Shown piece by piece: positions 46,616 to 49,016 of a stretch of 49,016 nucleotides of DNA (position 1 is the first letter of the stretch; the number at the start of each line of letters is the position of its first letter). The DNA is from Helochares maculicollis. Lineage: Eukaryota > Arthropoda > Insecta > Coleoptera > Hydrophilidae. Location: the NCBI GenBank assembly GCA_033557835.1, contig JAWQRO010000202.1, positions 1-49,016 of the forward strand, written 5' to 3'. The position numbers were made by a program, and so were the translations under genes. A model generated the notes under the pieces. It did no database searches. It was not told the origin of the DNA and saw only the letters and a list, made by a program, of their open reading frames with translations.

Positions 46616-49016
46616 AGGACGAGATGGACAGAGATGTTGAATGAAAATATGAGAAAATAGAACTTATTTAATTTTTCATGGGTTCATGATCCATAGATTT
46701 GCAGCAAAATGCGACAACACTTTTTACACGTCCACTGTTTATACAGAAACGGTATTGCCAGAAATATGACATACATAAGTACTTTGCAGAGATATAGTAG
46801 ATTTAAATTACTCTCCCATACAGTATTCATTCACGAAGTTGCACATCAACAAAATTAATGCATGGCAAGCTTTAGGTTTGTTATTACAAACGTAGAATGC
46901 TTCCAGCAGTGATAACGTGGAAATCATAGTTTCACCAGGATTTGGAGCGGCTCTACTCCGGTTCTTGACGTCTTAACAATATTAGATTACGTTCTAATCC
47001 CAGCATCTTATACACATACCGGACTAAGATGGTTTTGTGCGGCATGGCACGCTACGGTGATATTCTCAGCCCCATGTGTCCAATGCTATGGTATAAAGAA
47101 GGAGTAATAATCTGAATGTTGAAGCAGGCGGGAGTATTGGGTATTACATGTGTGTCTCCCGTAATGCCGGCAACAATGCATAAATCCTTACACACACAAC
47201 TGTTGTATGCAAATACGAAATCGTGTATTTTGAATTATTTAAGTTTAACCTATATAGGGAAGGAGAGATGAGCTTTGGGATTATCCTAGTGGAAATATAT
47301 TGTGCTTGTTTAGAAACCAGACTGCCGGAAAATTATATGCAAGAGAAAGGTTTTGTTAGTTCCGCGAGATGTTGTATTTGAATTATAAATTTTAATCTAT
47401 ATCACGCTCGCACTAAGTAGTCGCACTGGCTGCGACTTTGGGTAGCACGACGACGGCGATGGCAATTATGTTTCGATTTTTCATCATGCGCTTGTCTTCA
47501 CAACCACCATAGTCTCTGGGTGCTTTAATAACACATTAAATCACAATCTTAAGATGTGTAAACAAGGAGAAATGTAACATAAGCGTAAAAACACACTATA
47601 AACAAAATATATGACAGGTACATTCAAAATGTATGACTCGCAAAATATATTACTTGGGAAATATAATAAATGTATGGAAACATATTTACGGAACAAGTTT
47701 TCCAGCTTCATCTACCCTCTACCGTTCCATTTCTGTGGAGGATGGGGAATATAAAAACATATAAAATAGATCCCTAAAGCACCGTAGATTCTAGAAAGAC
47801 ATGCTAGTCGTACATAATAATAAATAATATTCGAAATTACATGATCTAAATAACCCGGTAGGTTTCGAATGTGTAACAATAAATTGAAACCGCTCATTTA
47901 TGAAATGTGCAGTTATTAACAAAAAGCAATTACGCATGACATAGGTAGGAATGAATGTATGTTTCACAATTTCAATTTATGCGTTAAAAACTGCCTACCG
48001 TTTTACATGTCTAAATATACATATATTATTTAGCCGCTGTTGCTGTTCTTGTTACTGTGGCTGCTCCTGCTGCTGCTGTTGCACATTTCCTAGTAGGATG
48101 TGGCCTACTATCATTACGATCCAAGTGCGTGGTCGGAGATGTATATGTGAACGAAGAGTGAAATATATCATTGATACTTTAAGCATGAAAATTATCTATA
48201 GTAATTAAAGGACGCCATATGTTGAAGGTTTTAAAACCTTTAAAAGTCATGAATGAGATTTCTTGGCATCGCCGTTGTATCTAAGGTAGACAATGCTTCT
48301 CAACTGGTAAATATTTACTGAAAATTTTATTAAACATTTAGTCTTTAAGTAATTATTCATTTCAAGCAAAAGAATATCGTCCAATTTTATTTAAGTGGCT
48401 TCTTCATTACCTCTTTCCTCGTAGGGTTGTAAGGATATCCACAACTAGTTTTAAAACTGTCCAACATTTGCCAATACTTGATGCTGATATCACTGAAGAA
48501 CTACTTTTTGATACTTTTAGTCCGTATACTGCAATTTCGCTTTTTATGAAGTTATTTGTTCGTAAGTGATCAACAATGAACCGATGCAATATTTTGACTC
48601 GTGACTACAACACGTTATCTTTCCGCACCTAGAAATTAACTTTTTATCCTTTATTTTCGAAAATCATTATCCTTGTGATTTATTGTTGACTGAAAGGAAT
48701 AAGTCATCACATTAAAATAACGAATTGTTAATGATCATTTGCTCTTAATTTTATCTTCGATTATATCTTTTTAAATAAAAAAATCACCGAATTATTAACA
48801 TAAGTTTTAAGAATCTAAGGAATCAAAAATCACGTATTTATATATTGACAGAATAAAAATATTAGAGAATTTATGTAGCTACGTATGCAAAAAACAACTG
48901 AAATTTTTATATTTTATCTATCTTAGAACATTTTTATGGGGGCCTGAAGCTATAATTAGACTAACTTTCTCAATAGCTAAATATATGTTTAGTTGAAGTA
49001 TTTTAATATAAAGCAG
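46616..49016 (+). other. unc-5: Right edge of window, intron or gene-free sequence
   Basis: AT-rich sequence continuing the unc-5 intron by inference. No gene is supported. A short imperfect CTG/GTT trinucleotide tract lies at 48034-48082. Confidence 0.6.
48034..48082. repeat. Imperfect CTG (opa-like) trinucleotide tract
   Basis: CGCTGTTGCTGTTCTTGTTA followed by CTGTGGCTGCTCCTGCTGCT and GCTGTTGC. On the minus strand it would read as CAG/CAA codons for Gln, but no long ORF on that strand uses it. On the plus strand it gives a Cys/Ser-rich segment of an 85-codon ORF (47951-48208) that looks like a by-product of the repeat. Confidence 0.8.

Noticed and set aside
47951..48208. 85-codon ORF with CCCSCYCGCSCCCCC-like cysteine run
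   Set aside because: The cysteine run is simply the translation of the imperfect CTG/GTT repeat at 48034-48082, not a cysteine-rich peptide gene.

Overview
This is eukaryotic DNA from an AT-rich insect genome, most likely a higher fly (Brachycera). A tephritid-like fly would fit the long AT-rich introns and the mariner element, but I cannot prove the genus from the sequence. There is no bacterial or viral gene organisation. Nearly all of the window is intron and repeat sequence.

The one gene I recognise is unc-5, the netrin repulsion receptor, on the plus strand. Two of its coding exons are present. The first (2056-2261) carries the end of the 5' UTR, with three small upstream ORFs, and a signal peptide starting at 2180. 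The second (19744-20127) encodes the complete first immunoglobulin domain with the UNC5-type four-cysteine pattern. Both junctions are phase 1. The exons are separated by an intron of about 17.5 kb. A second intron starts at 20128 and I found no convincing downstream exon in the remaining 28.9 kb. The second Ig domain, thrombospondin repeats, transmembrane segment and ZU5/UPA/death-domain tail therefore probably lie beyond the right edge. At least one 5' exon lies left of the window.

Region by region: 1-691 is the 5' part of a mariner transposon in reverse orientation, cut by the window edge, with its terminal repeat and TA target site at 660-691. 692-2055 is AT-rich intron. 2056-2261 is the signal-peptide exon. 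2262-19743 is the large intron, holding old dispersed repeats (5757/8943 and 3777/18401/19324), a double hairpin at 6640-6759, a motif cluster at 18036-18213 and an unexplained coding-like ORF at 17084-17377. 19744-20127 is the Ig exon. 20128-49016 is the next intron, holding two (TA)n microsatellites, a compact GC-rich structured patch near 35.3 kb, a duplicated ~97-bp block at 40.0-40.4 kb that overlaps two small ORFs, and a 152-bp near-perfect inverted repeat at 46.5 kb.

No tRNA, rRNA or CRISPR was found. The candidate small ORFs are given with low confidence because long AT-rich introns produce many chance ORFs.
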